A DNA stretch of 64,000 nt. Source: Aggregatilinea lenta. Lineage in GTDB: Bacteria; Chloroflexota; Anaerolineae; Aggregatilineales; Aggregatilineaceae. The position numbers and the translations under genes were made by a program. The notes under the pieces were generated by a model. It saw nothing but the letters and a program-made list of their open reading frames with translations. It did not search any database and was not told the DNA's origin. This document shows positions 15,272-23,422 of the stretch, in pieces. The stretch covers positions 1,717,506-1,781,505 of the forward strand of contig NZ_BFCB01000002.1 in the NCBI RefSeq assembly GCF_003569045.1, given 5' to 3'. How positions within the stretch are numbered: position 1 is the first letter of the stretch; the number at the start of each line of letters is the position of its first letter.

Positions 15272-17089
15272 ATGGCCTACGCCGATCTGCGTGACTTTGT
15301 CCAGCGCCTGGAAGCTGAAGGCGAGCTGATCCGTATCACCACGCCCGTCAGCGCGCGGTTGGAGATCACCGAGATCACCGACCGGGTGAGCAAAGGCCCG
15401 GACGCGCACAACAAAGCCCTGCTGTTCGAAAACGTCGAGGGCAGCAGTATTCCCGTGCTGATCAATGCGTTCGGCTCGGCGCGGCGTATGGCGCTGGCGC
15501 TGGGCGTCGATGACCTGGAAGATGTCCGGCACAAGCTCGGCAAGCTGATCGACCTCAGGCTCCCGGCAGGCATGGGTGGCATGATCAGCCGGGGCACGGA
15601 TCTGCTGGGCGCGGTGCGCAGCATGGGCTTCGGTCCCAAGCTGGTCAAGCAGGCTCCGTGCCAGGAGGTCGTCATCACCGAGGATCCGTCGCTCGACATG
15701 CTGCCGATCCTGACCTGCTGGCCGCACGACGGCGGGCCGTACATCACCCTGCCGCAGGTCATCACGCGCGACCCGGTCAGCGGGACGCGCAACGTGGGCA
15801 TGTACCGCCTACAAAAGTTCGACGGGCAGACCCTGGCAATGCACTGGCAGCGTCACAAGGGCGGTGCGGAGCACGAGCGTGAGGCGCGCGAGGCACAGAA
15901 GCCGCGCATCTCGGTTGCGATAGCGCTCGGCGGCGACCCGGCGCAGTCCTGGTGCGGCTCGGCCCCGCTGCCGCCCAACATCGATGAGTACCTTCTGGCG
16001 GCGTGGCTGCGCGGGCGGCCCGTGCCGTTCGTCAAGTGCGTCACACAGGACCTGGAAGTGCCCGCCAACGCCGAGATCGTGATCGAGGGCTACCTGGACC
16101 CCAACGAGCACCGCATCGAGGGGCCGTTCGGCGATCATACCGGCTTTTACACGCCCGAAGACCTGTTCCCGGTGATGCACGTCACCGCGATCACGCACCG
16201 CGAGAACCCGATCTATCCCACGACTATCGTTGGCAAGCCGCCGATGGAAGATTATTGGATGGGCAAGGCCACCGAGCGGTTATTCCTGCCGCTGATGCAG
16301 CTCTTTATGGGCGAAATCCGCGACGTGAACATGCCCGCCGAGGGCGTATTCCACAATCTCGTGATCGTCAGCATGAAGCCGCGCTTCCCCGGCCACGCGC
16401 AGAAGATCATGTACGGGCTGTGGGGCCTGGGCCTGATGATGCTGTCGAAGGGCTTCGTCATCGTGGACGAGGACGTGGACGTGCACGATCTGCACGCCGT
16501 GGCGGACGCGGTGTTCCAGAACGTGGACTGGCCGCGCGACGTGACGATTGTGGACGGGCCGGTGGACCAACTCGACCATAGCGCGGTGCGCAACTCGTAC
16601 GGCGGCAAGATCGGCGTGGACGCCACGCGCAAGCCGGAGCGTCACCCCGGCGGCCAGTCGGTCCCGGTGTGGGCCACTGGCGATATCACGGAAATCGTGG
16701 GCGAGAACTGGACCACCTACGGCGACGCGGTACTGGTCGCGGCAGTCGATCAGGCGACCCACCCCGCCGGAGAGACGATCCGCGCGCTGTGGCAGCACAT
16801 CCCGAATCACGTCGTCGTGCTGCTCGACGCGGACGCAGACGTGTGCGATCTGCGCGCCGTGGCGTGGCGCGCCCTGGGCAACACCGACTGGCGGCGTGAC
16901 GTCGTGTTCAGCCGGGCGCCCGATCACTTCGCGCCGGAGGACGTGCCTCGCGGTGCAATCGGCATCGACGCACGCGCCAAAGGGCCGGAAGACGGCCATC
17001 CACGCGGCTGGCCGGAAGAGATCGTCATGGACAACCAGATCGTGCAGCGCGTCACCGAGAAGTGGGATAGTTACGGGATCGGGGCATGA
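15272..17089 (+). CDS. mqnL: UbiD-family decarboxylase, probably of menaquinone biosynthesis
   Basis: Prenylated-FMN-dependent decarboxylase. In the futalosine menaquinone route a UbiD homologue (MqnL) decarboxylates the prenylated naphthoate made by a UbiA homologue. The 605 residues show UbiD motifs: NVGMYRLQ, PFVKCVTQDLEVPANAEIVI, HRIEGPFGDHTGFY, and a C-terminal GIDARAKGPEDG. Start ATG 15272 has GGAG 9 bases upstream and gives the typical MAYADLRDF N-terminus. The cofactor would come from the UbiX homologue at 22823. The MqnL role rests on the nearby UbiA, UbiE and UbiX genes; the decarboxylase class itself is secure. Confidence 0.88.
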   Translation: MAYADLRDFVQRLEAEGELIRITTPVSARLEITEITDRVSKGPDAHNKALLFENVEGSSIPVLINAFGSARRMALALGVDDLEDVRHKLGKLIDLRLPAGMGGMISRGTDLLGAVRSMGFGPKLVKQAPCQEVVITEDPSLDMLPILTCWPHDGGPYITLPQVITRDPVSGTRNVGMYRLQKFDGQTLAMHWQRHKGGAEHEREAREAQKPRISVAIALGGDPAQSWCGSAPLPPNIDEYLLAAWLRGRPVPFVKCVTQDLEVPANAEIVIEGYLDPNEHRIEGPFGDHTGFYTPEDLFPVMHVTAITHRENPIYPTTIVGKPPMEDYWMGKATERLFLPLMQLFMGEIRDVNMPAEGVFHNLVIVSMKPRFPGHAQKIMYGLWGLGLMMLSKGFVIVDEDVDVHDLHAVADAVFQNVDWPRDVTIVDGPVDQLDHSAVRNSYGGKIGVDATRKPERHPGGQSVPVWATGDITEIVGENWTTYGDAVLVAAVDQATHPAGETIRALWQHIPNHVVVLLDADADVCDLRAVAWRALGNTDWRRDVVFSRAPDHFAPEDVPRGAIGIDARAKGPEDGHPRGWPEEIVMDNQIVQRVTEKWDSYGIGA

Positions 17090-17100
17090 CGTGAGGCCCT

Positions 17101-17270
17101 CATCCCCAGACTCCTTCCCCCACGCAAGCGGAGGGAAGGGGAATTAGAACAGTAGGGGCATATTGCCATACGCCCCGGCGGGCGGGTTAGCCCCCCACGA
17201 AAACGCGTGGGCCGTTCGCGCGGCTTTTCTCCCCTCGCCAGCCCAGACTGGAGTGGGGCCGGGGGTGAGG
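17101..17270. repeat. Family A and B repeats between ubiD and ubiA homologues
   Basis: Family B palindrome at 17152-17176 (GTAGGGGCATATTGCCATAC then GCCCC). Inverted family A copy at 17225-17270 (TTTTCTCCCCTCGCCAGCCC, then GACTGGAGTGGGGCCGGGGG and TGAGG). A decayed hairpin (CTTCCCCCACGCAAGCGGAGGGAAG) lies at about 17113. The gap contains no gene. Confidence 0.72.
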
Positions 17271-17346
17271 TCGGCTCCGCCCTCACGAAAACCGGATCGC
17301 ATACATCGCAGACATGGGCGAGGCGAACTCGCCCAGGACAGAACAC

Positions 17347-18273
17347 ATGGGATCATCGACACAACGCGCCAAAGACTCCGCCCAGGCCCGTGGCTTGCAG
17401 CCCGGCAGCGCCGCCTATAAGCTGCGCGTGTTTCTGGACCTCGTGCGCTTCGAGCACACGATCTTTGCGCTGCCATTCGCGTACATCGGCATGGTGCTGG
17501 CCGCCGAGGGTCTGCCCACGCTGTGGGACTTCGTGTGGGTGACGGTGGCGATGGCCGCCGCGCGCACGCTGGCGTTTGCGGTCAACCGCCTCGCGGACCG
17601 CGCCTATGACGCGCGCAACCCGCGCACCATGAACCGCCCCACCGTCACCGGGGCCATCGACGCGCGCACCGTCACCATTTACGCGGGCGTGGCGCTAGTC
17701 GTGCTGCTGGTCGCCGCCGCCGTGCTCGATCCGCTGGCGCTGGCGCTCTCGCCCATTGCGATCGTCTTTCTGGTGGGTTACAGCTTCACCAAGCGCTTCA
17801 CGGTGCTGGCCCACTGGGTGCTCGGCCTGACGGATGCGATGGCCGTCGCAGGCGGTTGGATCGCCGTGCGCGGCTCGTTCTTCGGCACGGACGATCTGCC
17901 CGCGTGGCTGCTGACCGCCGCCGTCACGTTCTGGATCGCGGGCTTCGACCTGATGTACGCCTGCCAGGACACGGAATACGACATCGCGGAGGGGCTGCAC
18001 GCCTGGCCCGCGAAATATGGCAATGCGAGCGCGCTGCGGCTGGCCGTGGCGAACCACGTGCTCTTCATGATCCTGCTGGTGCTGGCGGGCATCGCGGCAG
18101 GCCTGACATGGCCGTTTTACGTCGCAGTCGTCATCACTGCGCTGCTGCTGAACTACGAGCATCGACTGGTCAAACCCGACGACTTGAGCAACATCAACGT
18201 CGCGTTTTTCAACATGAACTCTTACATCGCGCTCACGCTATTCGTCGGGACGCTGCTTGCACTGTTGATCTAA
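17347..18273 (+). CDS. mqnP: UbiA-like polyprenyltransferase (MqnP-like)
   Basis: Integral-membrane aromatic prenyltransferase that would attach the isoprenoid tail to a naphthoate in menaquinone synthesis. It has 308 residues with about eight to nine hydrophobic segments. The two Asp-rich motifs are NRLADRAYDARNPRT (about residues 74-88) and CQDTEYDIAEGLHAWPA, both binding Mg-diphosphate. The early segment RFEHTIFALPFAYIGMVLA is typical of the branch found with futalosine-pathway genes. Start ATG 17347 has AGGA 8 bases upstream; an earlier ATG at 17314 lacks a ribosome site. The naphthoate role is inferred from the adjacent ubiD, ubiE and ubiX genes. Confidence 0.88.
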   Translation: MGSSTQRAKDSAQARGLQPGSAAYKLRVFLDLVRFEHTIFALPFAYIGMVLAAEGLPTLWDFVWVTVAMAAARTLAFAVNRLADRAYDARNPRTMNRPTVTGAIDARTVTIYAGVALVVLLVAAAVLDPLALALSPIAIVFLVGYSFTKRFTVLAHWVLGLTDAMAVAGGWIAVRGSFFGTDDLPAWLLTAAVTFWIAGFDLMYACQDTEYDIAEGLHAWPAKYGNASALRLAVANHVLFMILLVLAGIAAGLTWPFYVAVVITALLLNYEHRLVKPDDLSNINVAFFNMNSYIALTLFVGTLLALLI

Positions 18274-18300
18274 CGTTCCGACCCACAAGGAGAGACTCTC

Positions 18301-19350
18301 ATGCGTAAAACTCTGTTTTCACTCATGCTGCTCGCTGCGCTGCTGGTCACTGCGTTTGGACCGCTGCCCACATCGGCGCGCGCGCAGGACGACGACATCA
18401 CGCTGAAGATGGGCCTGCTGCCCATTCTGGACGTGCTGCCGTTTTACGTCGCGCAGGAAGCGGGCTACTTCGAGGCCGAAGGCGTCAACATCGAGCTGAT
18501 CCCGGTCAGCAGCGCGCTTGAGCGCGACCAGCTTCTGCTGGCGGGCGAGATCGACGGCATGCTCAACGACCTCGTAAGCACCGGCATCTTCAACGCGGAC
18601 GAGACGCGCATCGTCGTGGTGGCCCAGGCCCGCCGCGCCTACGACGACTCACCGCAGCTGCGCATCCTGGCCGCGCCAGACAGTGGCATCACCTCCCCCG
18701 AAGACCTCGTGGGTGTTGAGATCGGCATCTCCGAAAACTCGATGATCCACTACATCACGCAGCGCGTGTTGGAAGCCGACGGACTGAGCGCGGACGATCT
18801 CGAATATCGCGCCGAGCCGAACATCCCCGTGCGCTATCAACTGCTGATGGAAGGCCAGTTTAAGGCCGTGACCCTGCCCGATCCGCTGGCGCAAGCGGCC
18901 ATCGAGGGCGGCGCGATCCTCGTCGCGGATGACACCACGCTCGTCGAGCAACAGTACAGCCAGAGCGTGCTGAGCTTCCGCAAGGAGATCGTGGAGGATC
19001 ATCCCGAAGCGATTCAGGGCTTCCTGCGCGCGTGGATGCACGCCGCCGAGGACATCAACGCCGATCCTGAGGCGTACCGCGAGCTGTGGATCGAAAACAC
19101 CAGTGTGCCGGACTCCGTCCGTGACACGTACGTGCTGCCGCCCTTCCCGACCTACGCCATCACCGGCGAAGACGCCTGGGAAGATACGGTCAACTGGCTG
19201 GTGGACCTGGACATCGTGGACAGCGCCGCCAGCTACGAGGACAGCGTGAACCCCAGCTTCATGCAGGCGATGCAGATGGAAGCCGGGATGGAGTCCATGA
19301 CCGCGACCGCCGAGGCGATGATGGAAACAACCGCCGAAGCGGCGAATTAA
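18301..19350 (+). CDS. ABC transporter substrate-binding protein (NMT1/THI5/SsuA type)
   Basis: Secreted binding protein of 349 residues. A Sec signal peptide spans about 1-28 (MRKTLFSLMLLAALLVTAFG ... ARA cut before QDDD). The mature protein is a type II periplasmic-binding fold opening with LKMGLLPILDVLPFYVAQEA, as in thiamine-precursor, riboflavin or sulfonate binding proteins. The C-terminus is Met/Glu/Ala-rich low complexity. AAGGAGAG lies 7 bases before the ATG. It forms an import cassette with the ATPase and permease that follow. The ligand is unknown; its position between menaquinone genes hints at a cofactor precursor, which is an inference only. Confidence 0.85.
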   Translation: MRKTLFSLMLLAALLVTAFGPLPTSARAQDDDITLKMGLLPILDVLPFYVAQEAGYFEAEGVNIELIPVSSALERDQLLLAGEIDGMLNDLVSTGIFNADETRIVVVAQARRAYDDSPQLRILAAPDSGITSPEDLVGVEIGISENSMIHYITQRVLEADGLSADDLEYRAEPNIPVRYQLLMEGQFKAVTLPDPLAQAAIEGGAILVADDTTLVEQQYSQSVLSFRKEIVEDHPEAIQGFLRAWMHAAEDINADPEAYRELWIENTSVPDSVRDTYVLPPFPTYAITGEDAWEDTVNWLVDLDIVDSAASYEDSVNPSFMQAMQMEAGMESMTATAEAMMETTAEAAN

Positions 19351-19365
19351 CCACCCGAAAGCAGC

Positions 19366-19393
19366 GTAGGGGCGTATAGCTATACGCCCCTAC
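19366..19393. repeat. Perfect 28-base family B palindrome
   Basis: GTAGGGGCGTATAG followed by its exact reverse complement CTATACGCCCCTAC. It lies between the binding-protein gene and the ATPase gene and could act as a processing or attenuation hairpin within the operon transcript. Confidence 0.82.
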
Positions 19394-19417
19394 GAAATAC
19401 CCGACCCATTCGAGTCT

Positions 19418-20203
19418 ATGATCACTATCACCGATCTCACGTTTCGCTACGGGCCGCGCGGCGTCCCGGTCTTCGACGGCTTCAACTGGCACGTCGCACC
19501 GGGCGAAGCGTGGTCGATCATTGGCCCCTCCGGCTGCGGCAAGACGACGCTGCTCACGCTGATCGCCGGGCTGCGCCGTGCCACGGGCGGATCGATCCGT
19601 GTGGGTGAAACGCTCATCATGCGTCCGCGCCCGGAAAGCGGCCTGATCCTGCAAGATTATGGCCTGATGCCGTGGGCGACCGTGTGGGACAACGTGGCGC
19701 TGGGCCTGCGCGTGCGGCGCTTCTACGGCCCGGACGGCAAACACGCGCCGCAGTCCGCGCCACCGCCGAGCCGCCAGGAAGCGCGCACCGCCGTCGAGCG
19801 CTGGCTGCGCCGCCTGAACATTTACGAGCAGCGCGACAAGTTCCCGGGCGCGATCTCCGGTGGTCAGCGCCAGCGCACCGCCATTGCGCGGACGCTCGCC
19901 CTGCAGCCGGACCTGCTGCTGATGGATGAGCCGTTCAGCAGCCTGGATGCACCCACCCGCGAAGATTTGCAGGCGCTGGTCTTGCAGCTTCAAGAGGAAA
20001 TGCACCTGACCAGTGTCATCGTGACGCACGCCATTGAAGAGGCGGCGATTCTGGGCCGCCGCATTCTCGTCCTGAGCGAGCCGCCCAACACCGAGCCGGT
20101 CATCATCGAAAACGACGCGGCAGGTGAGCCTGGCTATCGCAGCACAGCGACCTTTTTAGAGACATGCACCCAACTACGCCACCTGCTCGGCCTGAGGGTC
20201 TGA
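19418..20203 (+). CDS. ABC transporter ATP-binding protein
   Basis: Cytoplasmic ATPase of the importer, 261 residues. Walker A is GPSGCGKTT, the Q-loop is LILQDYGLMPW, the signature is ISGGQRQR, Walker B is LLLMDEPFSSLDAP, and the H-loop is VTHAIEEA. It matches the nitrate/sulfonate/taurine (SsuB/TauB) branch. A Pro-rich insertion (about residues 106-120) follows the Q-loop region. The start follows a palindromic repeat with little ribosome-site signal. It overlaps the permease gene by 40 bases. Confidence 0.9.
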   Translation: MITITDLTFRYGPRGVPVFDGFNWHVAPGEAWSIIGPSGCGKTTLLTLIAGLRRATGGSIRVGETLIMRPRPESGLILQDYGLMPWATVWDNVALGLRVRRFYGPDGKHAPQSAPPPSRQEARTAVERWLRRLNIYEQRDKFPGAISGGQRQRTAIARTLALQPDLLLMDEPFSSLDAPTREDLQALVLQLQEEMHLTSVIVTHAIEEAAILGRRILVLSEPPNTEPVIIENDAAGEPGYRSTATFLETCTQLRHLLGLRV

Positions 20204-21009
20204 GCACCTCCCAACTCGCCCGGCCCGTAGCGGTCACGGGGCAGACGGTTCGCCAGATCGGGGCGCGGCTGCTGAACCTGCTGCTGGCGATCGGCATCTT
20301 CGCGCTGTGCTGGATCGCGCTGGCCGCGTATCTGAACCGCGACATCATGCCCTATCCGTGGCACGTGATCCCGGTGTTCGTCGAAGAAATGCAGGGCGAT
20401 CTGTGGACGCACACCCTCGCCAGCGCCCGGCGCGTGCTGTCCGCCATCGCCGTGTCGGTGGCGATCGCGACCCCGGTCGGGTTGGGTCTAGGCCAGATCC
20501 GCGCGCTGAACCGCATCTTCTCACCGCTGATCGCGCTGGTCTACCCGATCCCCAAGATCGTGTTCCTGCCGGTGATCCTGGTGATCCTGGGCATTGGCGA
20601 GACGTCGAAAGTCTTCCTGATCTCGATCATCCTGTTTTTCCAGATCCTCGTCGTCGTGCGTGACGAAGCCGCCAGCATCCGCCCGGAACTGCTGCAATCG
20701 GTGCGCTCGCTGGGCGCGGGGCGGCGCGCGCTGTTCCGCTACGTCTACGTGCCCGCCTCGATCCCGGCGGTGCTGACGGCGCTGCGCGTCTCGGTCGGCA
20801 CGGCGATCGCGGTGCTGTTCATCGCGGAGCAGTACTCGACGCGCGAGGGGCTGGGCTATTACATCGTCACGCTGACGTGGCAGCGCCTGCGCTTCGACCA
20901 GATGTACGCGGGCATCCTGGCGATGTCACTGCTGGGGCTGGTGTTGTACGTGGTGATCGACGTGCTGGAGCGCATCTTTGGCCGCTGGCGCTACGCGGGT
21001 GAAAGCTGA
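20164..21009 (+). CDS. ABC transporter permease (SsuC/TauC type)
   Basis: Inner-membrane permease, 281 residues, with about six hydrophobic segments after a polar N-terminus of about 32 residues. The coupling-helix (EAA) region reads ASIRPELLQSVRSLGAGRRA and contacts the ATPase. It belongs to the binding-protein-dependent permease family of the nitrate/sulfonate/taurine group. It is encoded immediately after and overlapping the ATPase, completing a three-gene importer with the binding protein at 18301. Confidence 0.9.
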   Translation: MHPTTPPARPEGLSTSQLARPVAVTGQTVRQIGARLLNLLLAIGIFALCWIALAAYLNRDIMPYPWHVIPVFVEEMQGDLWTHTLASARRVLSAIAVSVAIATPVGLGLGQIRALNRIFSPLIALVYPIPKIVFLPVILVILGIGETSKVFLISIILFFQILVVVRDEAASIRPELLQSVRSLGAGRRALFRYVYVPASIPAVLTALRVSVGTAIAVLFIAEQYSTREGLGYYIVTLTWQRLRFDQMYAGILAMSLLGLVLYVVIDVLERIFGRWRYAGES

Positions 21010-21017
21010 CGCCGGGG

Positions 21018-21023
21018 TATAAT
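21018..21023 (+). promoter_or_regulatory. TATAAT box upstream of the DUF4160/DUF2442 pair
   Basis: GGGGTATAATAG gives a perfect -10 hexamer 19 bases before the DUF4160 start. The mRNA leader would be only about 12 bases. This separates the small pair transcriptionally from the importer in front of it. Confidence 0.5.
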
Positions 21024-21041
21024 AGAGGCGGGTAAAGTGTC

Positions 21042-21278
21042 ATGCCAACCGTCATGCGGATCGGCCCCTTTCGCTTCTTCTTCTACTCAAATGAGGGTAG
21101 TGAGCCTCAGCATGTTCATGTACAGTCATCTGATGGCGAAGCAAAGTTCTGGCTGAAACCAATTGAGATTGCCTGGAGTCGCGGCTTTAACGACCGGGAA
21201 CTCTCCCAGATCGGGCGGCACATTCAGGACAACCAGGCTTATCTGCTCGAAACATGGCACAAGTTCTTCGAGGTGTAA
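21042..21278 (+). CDS. DUF4160 domain protein
   Basis: A 78-residue single-domain protein typical of DUF4160: MRIGPFRFFFYSNEGSEPQH, then VHVQSSDGEAKFWLKP, and a C-terminal helix ending HKFFEV. In many bacteria DUF4160 genes precede DUF2442 genes. The pair behaves like a mobile two-gene module with suspected toxin-antitoxin character, though the function is not established. It is followed after 2 bases by the DUF2442 gene and has its own TATAAT box. Confidence 0.8.
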   Translation: MPTVMRIGPFRFFFYSNEGSEPQHVHVQSSDGEAKFWLKPIEIAWSRGFNDRELSQIGRHIQDNQAYLLETWHKFFEV

Positions 21279-21280
21279 CC

Positions 21281-21559
21281 ATGAGCGACCAAAGTCCTCG
21301 TGAGGAAGATCGGCCCGTTGCGGTAGAAACAACGAGCGACATGCTGCGCGTCACACTCGCAGACGGACGAATCATCGCTACGCCGCTAAACTGGTATCCC
21401 CGGCTGGCAAATGCCACGCCGGAGCAGCGCGCCGTGTTTGAATTGAGCAGGGGCGGTGTGCATTGGCCCGATCTGGACGAAGATCTGTCCGTGGCCGGAA
21501 TGCTGCGCGGCAATCGCCCGGCCCAGCCGCACCACACATCGACGGAAACACACGTTTAA
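21281..21559 (+). CDS. DUF2442 domain protein
   Basis: A 92-residue protein whose central part (LRVTLADGRIIATPLNWYPR, then LSRGGVHWPDLDEDLSVAGM) is the DUF2442 fold, related to NE0471-type N-terminal domains. Start ATG 21281 has GAGGTG within the end of the DUF4160 gene, 6 bases upstream. It is co-transcribed with the DUF4160 gene. The C-terminal tail (NRPAQPHHTSTETHV) is polar and probably disordered. Function unknown. Confidence 0.8.
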   Translation: MSDQSPREEDRPVAVETTSDMLRVTLADGRIIATPLNWYPRLANATPEQRAVFELSRGGVHWPDLDEDLSVAGMLRGNRPAQPHHTSTETHV

Positions 21560-21568
21560 AACACAAAC

Positions 21569-21658
21569 GCGGGCGGGTTAGAAACCCGCCCCTACAAAAC
21601 CCTGTCTTTTTGCTTGCTCCCCTCTCCAACTTGATTGGAGAGGGGCCGGGGGTGAGGT
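21569..21658. repeat. Family B and inverted family A repeats
   Basis: Family B palindrome 21569-21595 (GCGGGCGGGTTAGAAACCCG then CCCCTAC) and inverted family A 21617-21658 (CTCCCCTCTCCAACTTGATT, then GGAGAGGGGCCGGGGGTGAG). They separate the DUF2442 gene from the UbiE homologue. Confidence 0.8.
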
Positions 21659-21730
21659 CGCTGCGGAATTCATCCAGCCGTGCAACCCGCCCCACCTGAA
21701 TTCTCTTGCGGAATCGAAGGCCCCTGACCC

Positions 21731-22435
21731 ATGACCCAATCCACCGACCACGGCGCGTATGTGCAGGACATGTTCGGACGCATCGCCGCCCGCTATGACC
21801 TGATGAACCGCCTCATGACTTTCAACCAGGACCGTGCATGGCGGCGCTTCGTCGTGAGCAAGGCCGCGCCCCCGCCGGGCGGCTGGCTGCTGGACATCGC
21901 CACCGGCACGGGCGACATCGCGTTCGAGGCGCGGCGGCAGGTCCGCGATCTGCACGTCGTCGCGGCGGACTTCGCGCTGCCGATGATGCGCGTCGGCCAG
22001 CAGCGACCCGGCGCGGATGCGGTCGCGTGGCAGGCCGCCGACACGCTGCGCCTGCCCTACGCTGACAACAGTTTTGACGCCGTGACGAGCGGCTACCTGT
22101 TCCGCAACGTGACGGACATCCCCGGCGCGCTGGCCGAGCAGATGCGCGTGCTCAAGCCGGGCGGTCGCCTCGTCACGCTGGACACGACCCCACCGCCGCA
22201 CAACCTGCTGCGCCCGTTCATCCAGTTCCACCTGAAGGTCGTCATCCCCACCCTGGGCCGGATCATCAGCGGGGAAGCGGATGCCTACAAGTATCTACCC
22301 GAAAGCACACTTGGCTTCAAGACCGCCGAGGAGCTGGCCGCGCTTATGCGCGCCGCCGAGCTGCAAGACGTGGGCTACCAGCGTTTCATGTTCGGCACGA
22401 TGGCCGTGCATTGGGGCACAACGCCTAAATTGTAA
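21731..22435 (+). CDS. menG: Demethylmenaquinone methyltransferase (UbiE/MenG)
   Basis: SAM-dependent C-methyltransferase for the last step of menaquinone synthesis; 234 residues. UbiE-family signatures are YVQDMFGRIAARYDLMNRLM, SAM motif LLDIATGTGDIAFEA, DNSFDAVTSGYLFRNVTD and RVLKPGGRLVTLDT. The C-terminal YKYLPESTLGF is also family-typical. It lies downstream of the UbiD and UbiA homologues on the same strand, although repeats and four or five small genes intervene. Ubiquinone specificity is unlikely given the futalosine-like set. Confidence 0.92.
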   Translation: MTQSTDHGAYVQDMFGRIAARYDLMNRLMTFNQDRAWRRFVVSKAAPPPGGWLLDIATGTGDIAFEARRQVRDLHVVAADFALPMMRVGQQRPGADAVAWQAADTLRLPYADNSFDAVTSGYLFRNVTDIPGALAEQMRVLKPGGRLVTLDTTPPPHNLLRPFIQFHLKVVIPTLGRIISGEADAYKYLPESTLGFKTAEELAALMRAAELQDVGYQRFMFGTMAVHWGTTPKL

Positions 22436-22472
22436 ATTCGTTCTTTCTTCCAGGACGGAGTGCGGCCCTTTT

Positions 22473-22480
22473 GCTATACT
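22473..22480 (+). promoter_or_regulatory. Extended -10 promoter and structured leader before the Mop gene
   Basis: TGCTATACT forms an extended -10 (hexamer 22475-22480). The predicted leader of about 105 bases contains two copies of GCTTGAGGT and a GCTTCAAGGC that can pair with them, so a small hairpin or alternative pairing is possible. I do not recognise a named riboswitch. Confidence 0.42.
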
Positions 22481-22591
22481 CTTAGCTTGAGGTCATTGCA
22501 GGCTTGAGGTTGTTATCGGCTTCAAGGCACTTCATGCCGCGTCCCCTAGCGCTTCGTCGTATCCTACACTTGTAGCAAGGAGACACATCTC

Positions 22592-22804
22592 ATGAAGCTC
22601 AGCGCACGGAACACGCTCAAGGGCACCGTGAAGAAGGTAACGCCCGGTGCCGTGAATGCCGAGGTCGTGATCGAGGTCGCAGGCGGGGTCGAAATCGTGT
22701 CGATCATCACGATGGAATCGATGAAGTCGCTGGGTCTTGAGGTGGGTAAAGAAGCCTACGCCGTTATCAAGGCGTCCAACGTCATGGTCGGGGTCGATCA
22801 TTAA
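22592..22804 (+). CDS. Molybdopterin-binding (Mop/TOBE) protein
   Basis: A 70-residue single Mop domain of the molbindin type, which binds molybdate or related oxyanions in the cytoplasm as an oligomer. Diagnostic segments are the N-terminal MKLSARNTLKGTVKKVTPGA, VNAEVVIEV, SIITMESMKSLGL and AYAVIKASNVMVG. AAGGAG lies 11 bases before the ATG. It is the first gene after a recognisable promoter and leader, and the ubiX homologue follows after 18 bases. A link between molybdate and the quinone genes is not evident. Confidence 0.88.
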   Translation: MKLSARNTLKGTVKKVTPGAVNAEVVIEVAGGVEIVSIITMESMKSLGLEVGKEAYAVIKASNVMVGVDH

Positions 22805-22822
22805 TCTCCGGGCGCAAATCTC

Positions 22823-23422
22823 TTGCAAGTAACGCCGTCCAAACGCCTGATCGTCGCCATTTCCGGTGCCAGCGGTGCGATCTATGGCATCCGCCTGCTG
22901 GAAGCGCTGCGCCAGGATCGCGCGGTTGAAACGCACCTGATACTGACCGACGCAGCGCGAATCACCATCACGCAGGAAACCGAGCGGACGGTAAGCGAGG
23001 TCGAAGCGCTGGCCGACGTGGTTCATAAGCCGCACAACATCGGCGCGAGCATCGCCAGCGGATCGTTCGCGGTCATGGGCATGGTTGTCGTGCCGTGCAG
23101 CATCAAGAGCCTGTCGGCCATCGCGCACAGCGCCGCAAGCGATCTACTGAGTCGCGCGGCAGATGTACAGCTGAAGGAAGGCCGCCCGCTGGTGTTGGCC
23201 GTGCGCGAAACTCCGCTGCACCTGGGGCATCTGCGACTGATGGTCCAGGCGGCAGAAATCGGCGCGGTCATTATGCCGCCCATCCCGGCGTTTTACAGCC
23301 ATCCGCAAACGCTGGACGATGTGATTAACGGGACGGTCGGGCGTATCCTGGCGCGCCTGGACATCGACAATGACCTGTACTTTGAATGGCTGGGGTTAAA
23401 GGGCAAACCACATGCTGAGTGA
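22823..23422 (+). CDS. ubiX: UbiX flavin prenyltransferase
   Basis: Transfers a dimethylallyl group to FMN to make the prenylated FMN cofactor needed by UbiD-type decarboxylases such as the one at 15272. It has 199 residues. The FMN-binding N-terminus is LIVAISGASGAIYGIRLLEA, followed by VPCSIKSLSAIAHSAASDLL, LVLAVRETPLHLGHLRLM and MPPIPAFYSHPQTLDDVI. I use the TTG at 22823; no strong ribosome site is visible, so translation may be coupled to the Mop gene. The end overlaps the next gene by 11 bases. Confidence 0.92.
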   Translation: MQVTPSKRLIVAISGASGAIYGIRLLEALRQDRAVETHLILTDAARITITQETERTVSEVEALADVVHKPHNIGASIASGSFAVMGMVVVPCSIKSLSAIAHSAASDLLSRAADVQLKEGRPLVLAVRETPLHLGHLRLMVQAAEIGAVIMPPIPAFYSHPQTLDDVINGTVGRILARLDIDNDLYFEWLGLKGKPHAE

